A stretch of 64,000 nucleotides of DNA, taken from contig JABVXV010000041.1 of the NCBI GenBank assembly GCA_013365325.1, forward strand, positions 124,001 to 188,000, in the 5' to 3' direction. The translations under genes were made by a program, and so were the position numbers. Of this stretch, positions 24,258-37,113 are shown in pieces. Under the pieces are notes generated by a model. It did no database searches and had not been told where the DNA came from. It saw only the letters and a list, made by a program, of their open reading frames with translations. This stretch comes from Dipetalonema caudispina. Taxonomy: Eukaryota; Nematoda; Chromadorea; Rhabditida; Onchocercidae. How positions within the stretch are numbered: the stretch's first letter is position 1; every line of letters begins with the position of its first letter.

Positions 24258-25433
24258 AAGGCTAGTGCAAAAGTAGCTGCGGTTCCCGATTGTAAATTTT
24301 CACATATATCTTTACTAATCAAAATAGAAACAAACACAATCACCATATTTTTGCCAACAAGAGGTAAAGTTTGCTGATTTTTGTGGAATAGAAATTCAAT
24401 ATCTCTGGATTTGACAACAGCTAGAGAAAAGTATTTTCTACATCTTGCTGGTCCTGACAGCATGTTCATTGCAAAAGTTGCTAATATGATTGAAGTGGTA
24501 GTTGGTTGCAGAGGACTGGGCAAAACCCCGTAGCCTCAATTTCTTCAGCTTTTGAAGTGTTGACAGCGTGCCGTATGGTCGGACAATGTCGTGAAGAATC
24601 GGGCCTTTTTTGTTGACCAATACTGTTTAAAAGAGCAGCAGTTCCCGATACATTTCATTGATTTACTAAGCATATTTCCCAAAAATAATTCTGCCGGATT
24701 CTAGCAGATTGTAGTGGTAGATCACTCAACAGTGGCCGTAACTTCTTTTAATGCAAGTTGTGTTTTGAAGCTTCTTCTCTACCCAACCACTGGAACAGCT
24801 ATAAACAGTAGAAGCATACAATCCGCTTTTTCTTGGACATCATGGTACGATCAGACAATGGTTCGTTATTGTTGTGTATGATAAGAGGAAATAACACTTC
24901 AAAAGAGTAACTGTTTGATTATCAGTCAGGTAATGTGGTACACTCTTTTCACTTTTCCAGTTTGTTTTAAATGTCGCGCGACTGTAGAACGGCTGACATT
25001 GAATTCTCAGCAATTTTTCGCTTAACTGTAAGAGCATCAGCTTCATGATTACTCCCAGTTAATAGTTGTCAACTTCCGCAGGGTGGTCACTAAGTTCGTC
25101 ATCTTCAAGGCTCACATATCCTTCGCAAAAGTTCTTGAGAAGCAGTTACACTGTACATTTGTATTTTAATGGGTCAAAGATGTTGCTGATATTAGAAGTT
25201 GCATCTATGATGCATTTTAATTCAAATAAAAAAACCATTCCAACTCGTCTCTTGTTTAACATAACTTTTTTTAAAGTAAATATGGAATAAAGAGGAAAGT
25301 AATAACTGATAGAAAAAAAAGCAAGACATAAGCATTAAAATGATGTAGCATGGCCACATTTACTTAAGCGGATATTTCAACACAAGGAAGTAAATTTCGG
25401 CAATGCGAAAACCGCAATTACTTTTGTACCTTA
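24258..25433 (-). mobile_element. Decayed mariner transposon (irritans-like), with both terminal inverted repeats
   Basis: The left terminal repeat on the plus strand (about 24258-24290) contains GTGCAAAAGTAGCTGCGGTT. The right one (about 25401-25433), read on the minus strand, contains TACAAAAGTAATTGCGGTTT. Both resemble the typical mariner end TGCAAAAGTAATTGCGG. Between them the minus strand encodes a broken transposase in the order expected for the family. The span of about 1.18 kb is slightly short for a mariner (about 1.3 kb), consistent with deletions. The TA target duplication is no longer clear at either end. The element lies just 3' of the DENND4 gene. Confidence 0.85.
24315..25262 (-). 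pseudogene. Mariner transposase pseudogene
   Basis: Read on the minus strand across several frameshifts and stops, the segment shows family landmarks in order: an N-terminal FLFELKCIIDATSNISNIF, a FCEGYVSLEDDELSDHPAEVDN-like stretch (DNA-binding region), KSVPHYLTDNQ, PILHDIVRPYGTLSTLQKL (the catalytic HDN region, here HDI), TNYHF (the expected third catalytic Asp is Asn), and a C-terminal CWQKYGDCVCFYFD followed by TAG. Intact mariner transposases have about 345 residues with a D,D34D triad. The many lesions and altered triad mean it cannot encode active enzyme. Confidence 0.85.
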
Positions 25434-25537
25434 CACATACAGCTGAATTTAACCGATTTTAAAATTTTCAAATCTCCTTTAGAAAAAAAATTTTTCCATC
25501 TAAGTAATAATAGTATATATAACTATGTTGGTACAAA

Positions 25538-28500
25538 TTAAACTAGGCAATGAAAATGACTAAAGTACCTGAACAACGGGAACCGGCGAGGGAATTTGCC
25601 ATTATCAATGGCGCTGCGATTTTCAGATAAAATCACTTGTAATGCGCGAAGAATACTGGACTGTTGCACAGCGGCGATCACATGTCGCCATATGTTAACA
25701 CTACGCTCACTGCTTGGTAATAAACCATCCTAAAAACTATTTTATGATATCCTTAAATTAAGTACATAACACCATAGTTCATGAATTAATGTTTGACTTT
25801 TTGGAAACTGCAGCCATTGAAATAACAGAAATATTTTCAACATAACAAGAATTTTCTAGATTTTGTTCTACTGATGAGACCACAAACCTTGTGTGATGGG
25901 TTTACGAAAAACAATGGAGTGAATTCTGTGTGCAAAACTGGCACATCATAAACACATCGTACATGAACTGACTGACCCAGCCAGCTAGGGAAATGCGTAG
26001 GTAAAGACAAGCGACGAGAATAATAAAGGACGTTCCAGAAGACAATTGGATTAGAGTGCCTCAGTGATGAACATACAGGAAGCAAATAATTTCCGCTTAG
26101 TAAATTCTCCAACTCGCGACGCAAAACAAGCGGACTTAGAAATGGGACCTGAAAATATAAGAATTAATCACTAAAAAATTGCAAAACCTACGAATGACTG
26201 CAACAATTATAGGACTAACTGAGAGCTGACTGTCTATAGATTCGTTATCTCCATTACAATGAGACGTATTGTCATCATCTGAAGTTTTAGCAGCAAAGGA
26301 CGACGGCAAATACCAACTACTCTCCACTGGCATTTCCCGCGGATGAATTTTAATGGTCAACGAGGGAACAAAAGCACATTCACAATAGACGCAATTTGTA
26401 TTCAAGTTTGATTCATCGACTGTCCATCCGGACATCAAGTCTTCATCATACACAACCTGCAATTTACAGAGATGATAGGTTTGATACAAACATGGTTGAA
26501 AAATGGATACTGAGGGGAGCAGAGAATTTTCTAGATTCAAGAAAAATGAAATGGCAACTGCAAGAGACGAATTCTATGAATTAATGAACCATTTTGCAAG
26601 CAGGACAGAGAGAAGCAGAGGAGATCGCAACATCGATGAGTTCGTGTGGAGTTGAAGCAGAAGCGAAAATCTGATCAGCTAACCACCAGTCTGATGGAAG
26701 CAATGAACAATGTGAACCGGAATCCAATTGAAACAATGGATCATTTAGATGTAGCTGCTAAAAATGAATAACAAACGGACTAAAGTTGAAAACAAAAGAA
26801 TACGAAATTCAAAAATATGTTGTCCAAAGCAATATTTAACGTTACAGACAAAAAAGACAATTAATTGGTCAGCACCTTGAAAGAGATAAGATAAATATTT
26901 GGTAGAACTGAAATCCTAACCTGGTCCGATTGTTCATTAACTTCACGTTGTGAGCTGTGAGTACTTTCGCCTCCATCCTTCGCATAGGAACGATTTAAAC
27001 TGCGTACTTCATTCACCAAAGTGTTGACTCCTTCACGCAGACGTGATGACAGACTTCCAGCTTGCAATACATCATCGTAACCTTTTTTCATTTGGTTGAC
27101 CAAAGATGCCAAACTTGGTGATAATGTGAGCGACGAATCGTTTTTGTCAAAAGGCGACTCAAAATTGCCTTAATTTCTATATATTTGAACGGCTCGAATT
27201 TGATAAATTGGTAAGCTTTATCGAAAACCCAACCAATTACTCGGAGAGTTTAAATAACACGCAATAAACTATCGAAAAAAAATCATAATAAGCGTCATGA
27301 ACGAAGAAACCAAAAAAATCATGGAGTCACCTCCCACGCACAATTATTCCAGACATATTTGGAAAATTAAGATCCTGTTTTCGAGTAACTACCTGCTAAT
27401 CGGTCAAACAAATGTTTCTAATTAATATAATTCGCGAAAACGATCCTATTTCATCCCATGTTGCCATCAACACACTTTGAAATTAAAGCAGTGACCTCAA
27501 ACATCAAAAAGAATAAGCCAACTCAAATCAGAAATGATCTCAATAAATTCATTGAACAAATACTTGTAGTATTGCTGCGCATAAGTTTGCTAACAATTGG
27601 ACTGCTTGTTAAGCCTCGAAGCCACGAATTCGATTTTTCATTCAGCCTCGAATCCACCGCTTCATCATGCTGTAGCTAAAACAGAGAAAAAAACTACTGA
27701 TCAGAGGTATATTTCGGCGACGAAACATGCACAATGTGTTGAAGCTTGTCGACGAACCCATTCACTTAACGGAATTCGCAAAAAAATAGGTCATTTCTTC
27801 TATCTTCACTTCTTTAAGGCACAATAAAATAATTATGAATTTACATATTTAAATATTAGAGTAATGCATTTATTGGTTATTCATGTGGATACTTGAGAAC
27901 AGTTCCATGAAGAAATACCTCATTGGCAAAGGGCGAAGTACTATGCTCTTTAATGAATCGTAATCGACTTGGACTCATAGTTTCGCCAGTTTGTTTTGGT
28001 GCTGTCGTCGATAAATTCTGCGGCATATTCATAGCGCCCAATGGGTCGATTAATGAGTCACTCGAATTATTTTCTTCTGAGAATGCAGCCTCAAAATAAC
28101 AAGAGAAACTAGAATCAAAAGCTAGTTTTAACAGAAAAAAGAAAAATAAGGAATGAACGGTTGAACTGATAATCAAGATACCACTTAATACTTAAAAACC
28201 AACTATGGTATTTTCCAACTGTGATGACTGATCGAGAATTGATTCGCCATCATCCACATTTAAAGTAGCCGATGCTGAGACCTAAGTTTACAAGAATAAT
28301 AACGTCATGACCACATAGAAAAACGTTTCCACCCTTTTAAAACATAAAATTTGCTTACAAACTTTCCAGGAACCAAATAAACCATATATGAAAACCATCT
28401 CTGAAAATGATCAATAGAAAATTTTCTTCGAGAATTTCAAAAATGAAGATATCGAGCTACCTCATTAACGAATAGTTCATTTTCCTTCGCTGCACTACCA

Positions 28501-31500
28501 CACGATGTATTCTCACTATGTGACCAACTATCAGCAGCAGATATCTGCAAAACATATGAATAAAAAGTAGTAATTCATAAAAGTGAAATACTGATTGAGC
28601 TAGATGAATTTGGTAATGCTAACCGAACTGAACTGCAAGGAACGACGACTTGAAGCCAACGACAGATTCATTTTAAATAATGAAATTGCTCGCACTACGA
28701 TTGCTAAGCGATTCCATGCTCTTACGGCTTCAACTCGATCACCTACTGGCCAACCACCTTTCAGAACCGCTTGATGATAGATGCCATACGTCACTGCATT
28801 CTGTTCCATACCACTTCTCTAAAATCCCAAAAATAAAACTGATATATTACCCATAATATCAGATTTCGACTTAAAGGATTTCACGAACTTACCTGCATTG
28901 CTTGTAGGACTTTAACAGCAAGAATGGGATGTCCAAAATCACCACATAATTGTATCACAATGCGGTAGCAGACTTGGTCGAGAGGTAGAACACCCGAATA
29001 TTCCATTCTGTCCAGTACCTAAATGGACTTGAAAAGTCTAGCAATTTTTCGTTCTAAAAGTAATCAAGAATCTGAAAAAAATTAATAATTTGATAAGAAA
29101 AAATGTGCTGCTTGAAGGTTAGCAATATTAACCACCACAAAATACTGAAAGTCTTCCGAAGATGAAGTAAACTGTTACGCGTAATTTCATCATTAACAGT
29201 ACGGTTAAGAAGCATAAAGTGACGACAGGCAATCAGCAAATCTGGAAGAATCTTCGACAATTCTTATAAACGGTAGAAGGTAACGTAAAACCACTTACAT
29301 GAAGTGCTAGTCGCAAAATCTTCACTTTTGACTTTGCAAGATGAACAAGTGAAGGTAGCAGCATGAACCAAACAGAGTATGCATAAAAAAGTAAAGTTTT
29401 TGGCCACGTAACTGGTGAATGTCGGGCATTTAATACAGCTGTTTCAACGGCACTCCGAGCCTCTTGTTTTGTACGAATCAAAGCACTCTCCAAACAATCT
29501 GGAAATTCGAATGAAATAAACGGAAAGTCTTGCAAGGCATAACATCTGGTCGAGAATCTATGTTATAGCAAATACAGCTTATTCAGTACTTACCACTGTT
29601 AGTAGCTGAACCCTTCATTTCGATACTCATTTTGCGTAAATTTTCAAGCTGGAACAGCGGTGGCTCAAGTTTCCTTGGAAAATATTCATACTTATAGGTC
29701 AATTCCTGGCCATCCGAGTTCACAGTGGATTCTGGAGGAGGCACGAATTCCGTCTGGCAACTCGCTGACATCTCATATTCCACAAGAGAATCATTCGATG
29801 AACGATTATCTTAAAAAAAATAAAGGTTGTATAAAGCACGTATCAATCTCACCATATCATATGTACGAAAAACTGCTCATAGATCAATTATTAACTATTT
29901 CTTTACACTGTTATTATCTTATAACCAAAGCTCAGGGTTAACTAATCTTCAAATTTAACAAACTATAAGTAATTTACATATACTAAAGAATTAAAGTAAG
30001 TACCACTTTGAGAAATTTTCGCAATACATTCATCAAAGAATGCGTTATAAGTATTTTTGTCAGAAACAAATGACCGCTCCTCGATAAAACGATTGAATGA
30101 CTGTGTTTCGCTAAAGCGTTTAAAAAATTCCAATGATGACCTGAAAAAGATTTTTGAAAATTTCTCATTCAAAATAACTGAATACGACATAATTCCGCAA
30201 ATTTATGCAATATAGCACAACTTAACGCAAAGATATATAAATAATTACTTATCACGAGAGCGAAGAAAGGCATCGAGGTCAAACAGCGAGCCCGTATCTG
30301 TAGCTCCTACACAACGCGGAGCACAACGAATAGGTCTGAGGTAAGCAGTATATCCCTGCATCAAAGAAGCCATGAATCTAGAAATAAAATCATAAAAATC
30401 AGCTGATGTCATCCAGTTGCTTCCTTAGTATCAATTGGAAATCCTATGAATCTTAACAGAAGTCAAAAAATGATAAATAATGAAAAGATTTACGAAGAAA
30501 GTCTGTAACAACACCAGTTACAAGGAAACGATGGCCGTTACCTAAGAAAAGCATCCTGGACGTTGATTTCAAGCATCCTTTTCTTGCGTTGTATATCGTA
30601 GTCGATATCCAAGGGCATGAAATCCATATTTTTTCGCAAAGCAATTACATTAAATTCTTCTTGATAAAGTCGTCTATGAAGTTTCTCAAGACTGTTTTTC
30701 AGTTGTCGTGAAGCTTTCTAAAAAAAAAAATTCGGTTAAACAGCATCAATTTATCAATAAAACTGATAAAAACTTCCTTAAATCCTTTTATCCAGAAAAT
30801 GAATCAAAGTAATAAAAACTGACTATGTACGGTATTAACCTTCGGAAGCATACTAAGCTTCAACGTTTGCCGAACGGAAGAGAAACTGATCGTTGAAGTA
30901 TCAAGATCGAAGCAAGTAACATCGGAGGGTGGATCTTCGTAGAGGTCGAAATACCTGCAAAGAGGAATATTATGGATTTCAGCCAGCGAATAGCAGACTC
31001 TAATTTTTCATTGAACAGTAGAAATCCTACCTTAAATATCATCAAAAAAGTAGTAGTGTTATAAATCTGAGTTCTGAAATTTCATGTATAAAACCCGAAA
31101 GTTTACTTGAAGATTTGACTACTTTTTCAAACTGCCATTAAATCCATCTACCTAGAATCAACACCAGCAATAAACGGAAGTGGAGCATGAAGTACACCGG
31201 CAAGCGAAAGCGGACACTGAGGAATGTATGGACATTGCCAATGAAATGGGAACATCAAAGCACAAACACTTTCCGCAACAGCGGTCAGTAGCCAAGGACG
31301 CAACGAATGAACTAATATTTTTTGTTCCAGCAACGCAAGTAGCATCAAATACCTAAATTTACATTGGGTTTCGAAATTTCACAATTTTGAATTAAAAAAT
31401 TCATCTCTAGATCTGCGGAGTGTCTGCAATGCTCTATTTTATATGGGTAGAAAAAAACCTAAATGAAAAAATATTAAAGAATGCTGATAATAAATTCATA

Positions 31501-33861
31501 CATCAGATTTTGTGGTCCTAGACATTTCAGAGTATCGAAAAAAGCAGCACCGGACAGAGGCAACTGCGAATCATCATGGCTTTCGAATGAAATTGTTTCG
31601 TTACCCAACTGAACTAGTACACGTGGACACCGTGGTGACGGAAACGATACTTCGTAAAGCTACAACAACATATTTTTTAATCAGATGAAAGAAAAATTCT
31701 GGATTTAGCTTATAAAATCTCTCGTAAATGGAGTGAACTATTATTAGTGAAGATGCAGTTTGCGATACTAGTTTTATTGGCAGTATTGTGTAGGAAACTT
31801 ACAAAAGAAGTCACTACCACACAAAGAATATGCTAAAAATATGAAGTTCTTTTCTGTTTACAAACAGAAGCATACTATCTCTGTAAAGTTAACTTATTCA
31901 GTTCATTTAACTCTCAGCAGAATAGAACTACTTTATACGGAAGAAAAAACATGCAGCAGTAAAGAGAAAAACTCACAAGATGGGAAATATAACGTTCCAC
32001 GGGAACAGTATGTGCACCTGACAGAGACATGCGATGAAGGTAAAACAAGAACCGTTTGAAAGCGTTAAAAAATGGATATTTTGATATGATACAAATTGAC
32101 ATGTTGCTGTGGAATGTCATCTGAAGTAACTTTCAGTACTTTTCACATGGATCAAATCGTAATTGACAAGAACCTTGAGAAGGAAAATTGAAGCTCTGAA
32201 AAACCTGCTCCGCTGGATCATTGGTGTTAGAAGCATCCTCTACCGTTCCGCGCGTAACTGTTTCATTCATCAGTTCCAACTTTTCCATCTGTTCCATGCT
32301 GAGTGGCTTTGTGTAAGGCTCGTAGAAGGTAACCGACGACCCGTAAAGTTTACTCCCATCCTTAATATTTACTAAGCATTAAGTCGAGAAGTCCATTGTC
32401 ATCAATTTAAAAACAGTCAAGAAGTACAAAGCACTCATTTATTAGTGTCAAAATTCATTTCATCGAAATCAATCAAACGGAGATCTCAAACAGCAGAAAC
32501 GAGGAAAATTCGAAAAAGAGGCAAATAGAACCTGATCAGTGAGAACGAAAGTAGAAAATGATTTGTCCGGTGGCTGACACCTTGCTGGCCAACATTCGAT
32601 GAGAGCACCCACTGGAAGGCAAAACATTGGTATATTCTGAGCTAACGTAAACTTGTTATCTGAAGGGAAATGATCCAGAACTGCTGGTTTGTAAGCTATT
32701 CGTTTCGATGTTCCCTGTGATTTTTTATAGCACAGAAATACATCAGAACCAACCATGCCCTGAAAGTGATGAGTAACTTACTTCTTCTATAGCTCCTTTT
32801 TCTCAGTTCCTTCAATGATTCCTATTTATTACTGGAAGTATGAACTTTCCAGTATTCTGAGTCATATTTCACAGTACGAGAAAATATGGAAAGAATATAA
32901 AATGATTGGGATGCTTAACTACTTCATTCGTTGCCAAATGGTAATCATCGAACGAAAAAGTTCTTAATGAAATTTAAGTCAGAAAAAAAAGACCTATAAA
33001 GGAAAAGCAACAATGAGAATCCTCAAACACTAAGCAATTATTAATTTACTTTACTCAATGCATCATGGCATTCTAACCTTGTTCAAATTTTTTGGAATTT
33101 TATAGTAAGTGTGTGGGGCCGTCTCTCCTTTATTTGCCAAAATAACACAGATATGAGTAACGACAAGTTGGCTTGGAGCACTATTGGCTTGTGCACGGCG
33201 ATATGTCAGGAAAACACCTTAAATGAAAGTAGGAAGTGATTTACTGCAAAATCTGTTGAACCTGTGGAATTCTTTAAAAAAAGTTTCAAGAAACAATGAA
33301 TTAATACCTGGTGAGGCATTGTTAACATTGGCAGAACGGCCGAAAGGAGTCGTCAAAACAGTGTTCGAGTCGAGCATTGGTTTTTCACCGCGACCCTCAT
33401 CCAGCACACCTGAACTTATGGATCAAAATGGAATCAAAATAAGTCATAGGCCACAGTTATAGAAAATCCTGTTAATGAACAGATTACAAAACTGACCGAT
33501 ATCGACCAAAGGTGGCTTATGATATCCTCGACGGAAACATAAAAAAACTGACGGTGTCCGTAATGAACCGTGGTTCAGATCAGCAGCGTATCCCATCGGC
33601 GTACTTGTGATACGCTCAAACCCATCTGGAACCTGGAAAAGAAAACGTGAAAAGAGTGACTACAGTATATTTCAATTTCAAATTTAGGTACAATAATACC
33701 GTTTCGCCTAGACCAGGGAAGATCACGCAAATATCAGTAATTGGAGCCAAGGGAGCTGAATTCCGGCAACCACATTCCTGAGCTGTAGGTACCAAATCTT
33801 CAGCACCGTCTTCCAAGCCAACGATAACGAAATATTCAAAAAGTCTTCTACACTCTCCCAT
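25538..33861 (-). CDS. DENND4/Crag-type DENN-domain Rab guanine-nucleotide exchange factor
   Basis: DENND4 proteins activate Rab10 and act in polarised membrane traffic. About 27 exons keep phase, giving about 1,437 residues: 33861-33700, 33632-33497, 33409-33308, 33217-33078, 32759-32532, 32360-32205, 32120-31977, 31659-31502, 31352-31152, 30954-30840, 30717-30542, 30377-30249, 30140-30004, 29809-29594, 29498-29299, 29018-28893, 28818-28624, 28544-28461, 28400-28359, 28281-28204, 28089-27919, 27675-27564, 27168-26921, 26757-26590, 26456-26220, 26148-25888, 25729-25538. The N-terminus ([17 protein letters not shown]) and MABP region (about 45-180) are followed by a tripartite DENN region; [16 protein letters not shown] with [17 protein letters not shown] (about 450-490) is diagnostic. 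A PPR-like segment ([29 protein letters not shown]) is near 800-865, and paired CPAC/CVYC motifs near 1203-1230. An acceptor CAG at 33872-33874 just before the ATG suggests trans-splicing. The last exon is least certain: it reads to a stop at 25538 but has a possible donor near 25569. Confidence 0.9.
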
Positions 33862-34312
33862 CCAAATTAATCTGGAATCAAATTACATTACCAAAAATTT
33901 ATTTAGAAAACAATATAATGTATTTCTGTTCAACAAAGCTGGACAACAATCGAAGTGACCGAAACATGCCTTCCTAAAAGTAACCGTGAAAGATTTTTTT
34001 TTCTTCATGAACTGGTTTTACTAATAAATATATTCGGACATTTAATTATTAAATTTCAAGTAACGATGCATCAAATACCCCACTCAACTAAAACGATAAC
34101 ATATCCAAACTAATTACGACCGGTCGCCAACGCTGCGTCTCCAAGTAAAATTTTGTCGCCTCAGTGGGACCGGATGTTTTCATTGGTGACAGTCCTCATT
34201 TGCGTGGGTTGTAATAGTCTGTGACGTTGGGTCGTCTCGTACGTTCTATCTACTTGTTACTATGGGGAATGTACTTTGGTAAATTACAGAAATTTTACAG
34301 TTACTCTTTGAA
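33862..34312. promoter_or_regulatory. Shared divergent promoter region (inferred)
   Basis: Only about 450 bp separate the DENND4 start codon (minus) from that of the small membrane protein gene (plus). Acceptor-like CAG sites lie just upstream of both starts (33872-33874 on minus; 34298-34300 on plus), so the true promoters must lie within or span this interval unless the 5' exons are more distant. The segment 34120-34260 is richer in G and C than its surroundings. I see no recognisable TATA box or named factor site. Confidence 0.4.
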
Positions 34313-35032
34313 ATGCTCGAGATTCTGAAAAGACGAGTCAATATCGTCCATGCACGTCGCGCACGTCATATTTTATACGGGCACCAAAACATTTCGAAGC
34401 CAACTAACAGTGAAACTGAAGAGTAAGCTAGCTTTTTGATTGTCCAAACGGAAGGGAAATCCTGTGTGAATACTTGATGAGGAAAATATTTGTGGACTTG
34501 GATCCATTTCCAAAATATAAAGTTCTCGGCAAATGAAGTTTATGAAAATTACATACAGGAAAAACTGTAACTTATTTCAGAATTCAAAAGAAAATTATTG
34601 AGCTGGAAAAAATTACACATCGAAGTGTTGTTAACGGTCGAGAGATATTATGGAGTAACATATCCGAATATATGAAGGTACTCAAATAGTACATCTCGCT
34701 GTAGGAGTGTATCTAACGTTATAAAATAATGTGTTTTTTAAAATTATCTTTCAAGTTCTAAAAAATTCCTCAGATATACTGGAAATTAAAAAATCTTCCG
34801 ACAAACATTCTCTTTATGCTTTCAGATAAACAAAGCTCATGAGCAGCTGCGTAAAGTCCTAACTGCCTGTGTCGTAGTAATGGCGATAAATGTGTTCTTG
34901 TTTATCCAAGCTGGAAAGGACCTAAAGCGACGAAGAAAAGAAAACATGAGTGGGCGTGAAATGCAACGTGAAGAATTGAATCTATCAGGCGAAGAGAGAC
35001 ATAAAATTGGCAAACCGTTTGTGGTCCATTGA
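34313..35032 (+). CDS. Uncharacterised small single-span membrane protein
   Basis: Three exons (34313-34422, 34581-34677, 34826-35032) with GT-AG introns and consistent phases (2, then 0) encode 137 residues. The N-terminal half is basic and likely helical (MLEILKRRVNIVHARRAH, then EEIQKKIIELEKITH). One hydrophobic segment, LTACVVVMAINVFLFIQAG (about 87-105), is followed by a strongly basic stretch (KDLKRRRKEN) and a hydrophilic tail ending KPFVVH. This gives a predicted single transmembrane helix; the basic amino end could be mitochondrial or cytosolic. A TTTTACAG acceptor ends at 34300, 12 bp before the ATG, consistent with trans-splicing. I do not recognise the family. Splice sites and phase argue that it is real. 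Confidence 0.72.
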
Positions 35033-37113
35033 GGATATTGATACTCACCACCGGTATCATCTCGTAGCTTATTCTAGATTCATCGATATCATGCACATAC
35101 TATGGTTTGGCTTGTGATTGATTAATTTAGTTATTATTGCTGGTAATTTTCATAGTCGGTAGATTAGTCCACTGTACGCAAGCTAAAATTTCAGGTTTTT
35201 TTAAGATTTTCATATGTCATAATGTTAAATTCCTGAGCTTTAATTCTATGTATTTATTTGCTGACATACTGTTAATTCTGCTTTGTCAAGAAATCAGAGA
35301 GAGGTAATATATTTCAAAATACCGACTGGCAAATCGATCCGATTACACTGCTCTTTTAATTCGCTTGATTTTGTCGTATATATGCTTTCATTAATTAATC
35401 GATTTCTTCCTTTTTTTTTTCTTTGTTTTTTTGTTTTGTCCATGCCTCGAGCCACACCCGGACTCGGTTGGAACACTTTAAAAAGTGAAAAACGTGAAAA
35501 AATTGAATGAAAAACTTAAATTCTAAAAGGATCTATGAAGTGCTTGAGATGCAATCATTCTTACTGAATGAAATTTGGCACCTGAGAAAACATTTTTGTC
35601 TACAATATGGAAGAGTTTTCGATACATAAATGAAAGATAAATGATCAACAAAACAAAGTCATTAAACGGTGGGGCATGTCATTAGCGACTTCTGAAACAC
35701 TGAGGTGCTAAGCTCATAAACCACCCACCACATAATGTGTGATTTAAATTTTCTATTGACAAATATTTTAAGAAAAATTGAAAGTTGTTCCGGGCTAGTT
35801 ATGCTTTGTGGGCTGTAAATATGCATTGTTTATGTTCTACTTTCAAAGTCCTCAATTCATATCAAATTCAGTTCGATTTTGGTTAAATTCCTCTGTAAGT
35901 GAATGACGAAGTTATTCGTTACTTGAGGACTTCACTTAACCTTTGTAAGAAATTTGATGAATTCGTTACCCATTAGTGAGCTGGGGATCTTGAAAGTGCT
36001 CCAAAAAAAAGTTATAAGATTATCAGAAATGAAATTCGACAGTATTTTTGTGATCAGCTTTAAAGGCAATTTTCTTAGCCATGGACTGTTCCCCGCATGT
36101 CTTAGCATTCTCTCTTGTATCTTCATTCACTACACTACTTTGAACCTAATTTGTCCTATGCTCTTTTATGGTTGACCCATCGTGAAGGGGATTATTAGTT
36201 TTGAAGGCAACGATCAGAACCCAGATGGGAACCCTCAAAGTAAAAAAGTAATTTGAGATTTACTTGGTAATTATTGCAGCCATTTCAAGCTGATTCATTT
36301 CAGATCTTCTTTTCGTGATCTTTCGCTTCATCTTTATCATTAGAAGCATTTGAATTTCACGCCAAAAATAAACTTCATTAGAGAAGGCGCGGAAATACTG
36401 TGTTAGTTATGAATGCTATATGCAGATTAGGCAATGAATTCAACATCTGAAGAGTAGTAGTGTTTACAGTGGCTGAAAAGAAAAGGGTTATTGGTACACA
36501 TTACATTAAAATTCTGAAATCATAAAAAAAAAGTTGTAAATGTTTAGCTGACATCTAATTTGGTGGTTCTCGTCGAACATCATCTCAGTTTTATTCTATT
36601 AATTCATTGTTTTTATGACCTGAATGAGTGACAAGAATGGTCAGTGATAGTTGCGGATGAAAATGGACGCAGTTAGCGTGAGGTGAACTTTCCCGTGATC
36701 TTTTTCTGCTCTCATATTTTCTCAAATTCCTCAGAACGATATCTCGCCATTTTAGTACTTGAACTCCCAATGGTATCATGATAAATTACCCACCAGAAAT
36801 ATTGTTGCAGATTTTCGCTCAATTCGCCAGAATATTTGTGTCAGATAACGCTGTTGTAGAGGGAATTTTTGAAAAATTTGGGTCTCGCATAGACTTATTG
36901 CGACTTGGTGAATGCTATGAAAGTGTCTATTTTAGCTGATTGGTGCGGATGTTGTGGGTGGTGGTGTGCGTATTTGTTTGAGTGAGGTTGGCCTGCTGCG
37001 ATTTGGAGTTTTATAAAACTGGAAACTGTGAGTTCATGTTTTGAAGGATTAAGAAGTTGTTGCAGGAGAGGCCCGATTACGTTGTAGCTTCTTCGTTTAA
37101 AAGAAAAAGGAAA
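35033..37113. other. Intergenic region, no gene recognised
   Basis: This 2.1 kb stretch contains the 3' UTR of the small membrane protein gene and the upstream region of cap-1. An in-frame ATG at 37057 precedes the chosen cap-1 start; the acceptor-like GTTGCAG just before 37072 suggests that mature mRNA begins after that ATG. Otherwise only short chance ORFs are seen. Confidence 0.55.

Noticed and set aside
24224..25290. Several separate small minus-strand ORFs as independent genes
   Set aside because: They are frameshifted pieces of a single mariner transposase.
29054..29260. Open minus-strand frame inside DENND4
   Set aside because: It lies in the intron between exons 29498-29299 and 29018-28893. 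Joining those exons directly gives the family sequence LALHVLDRM.
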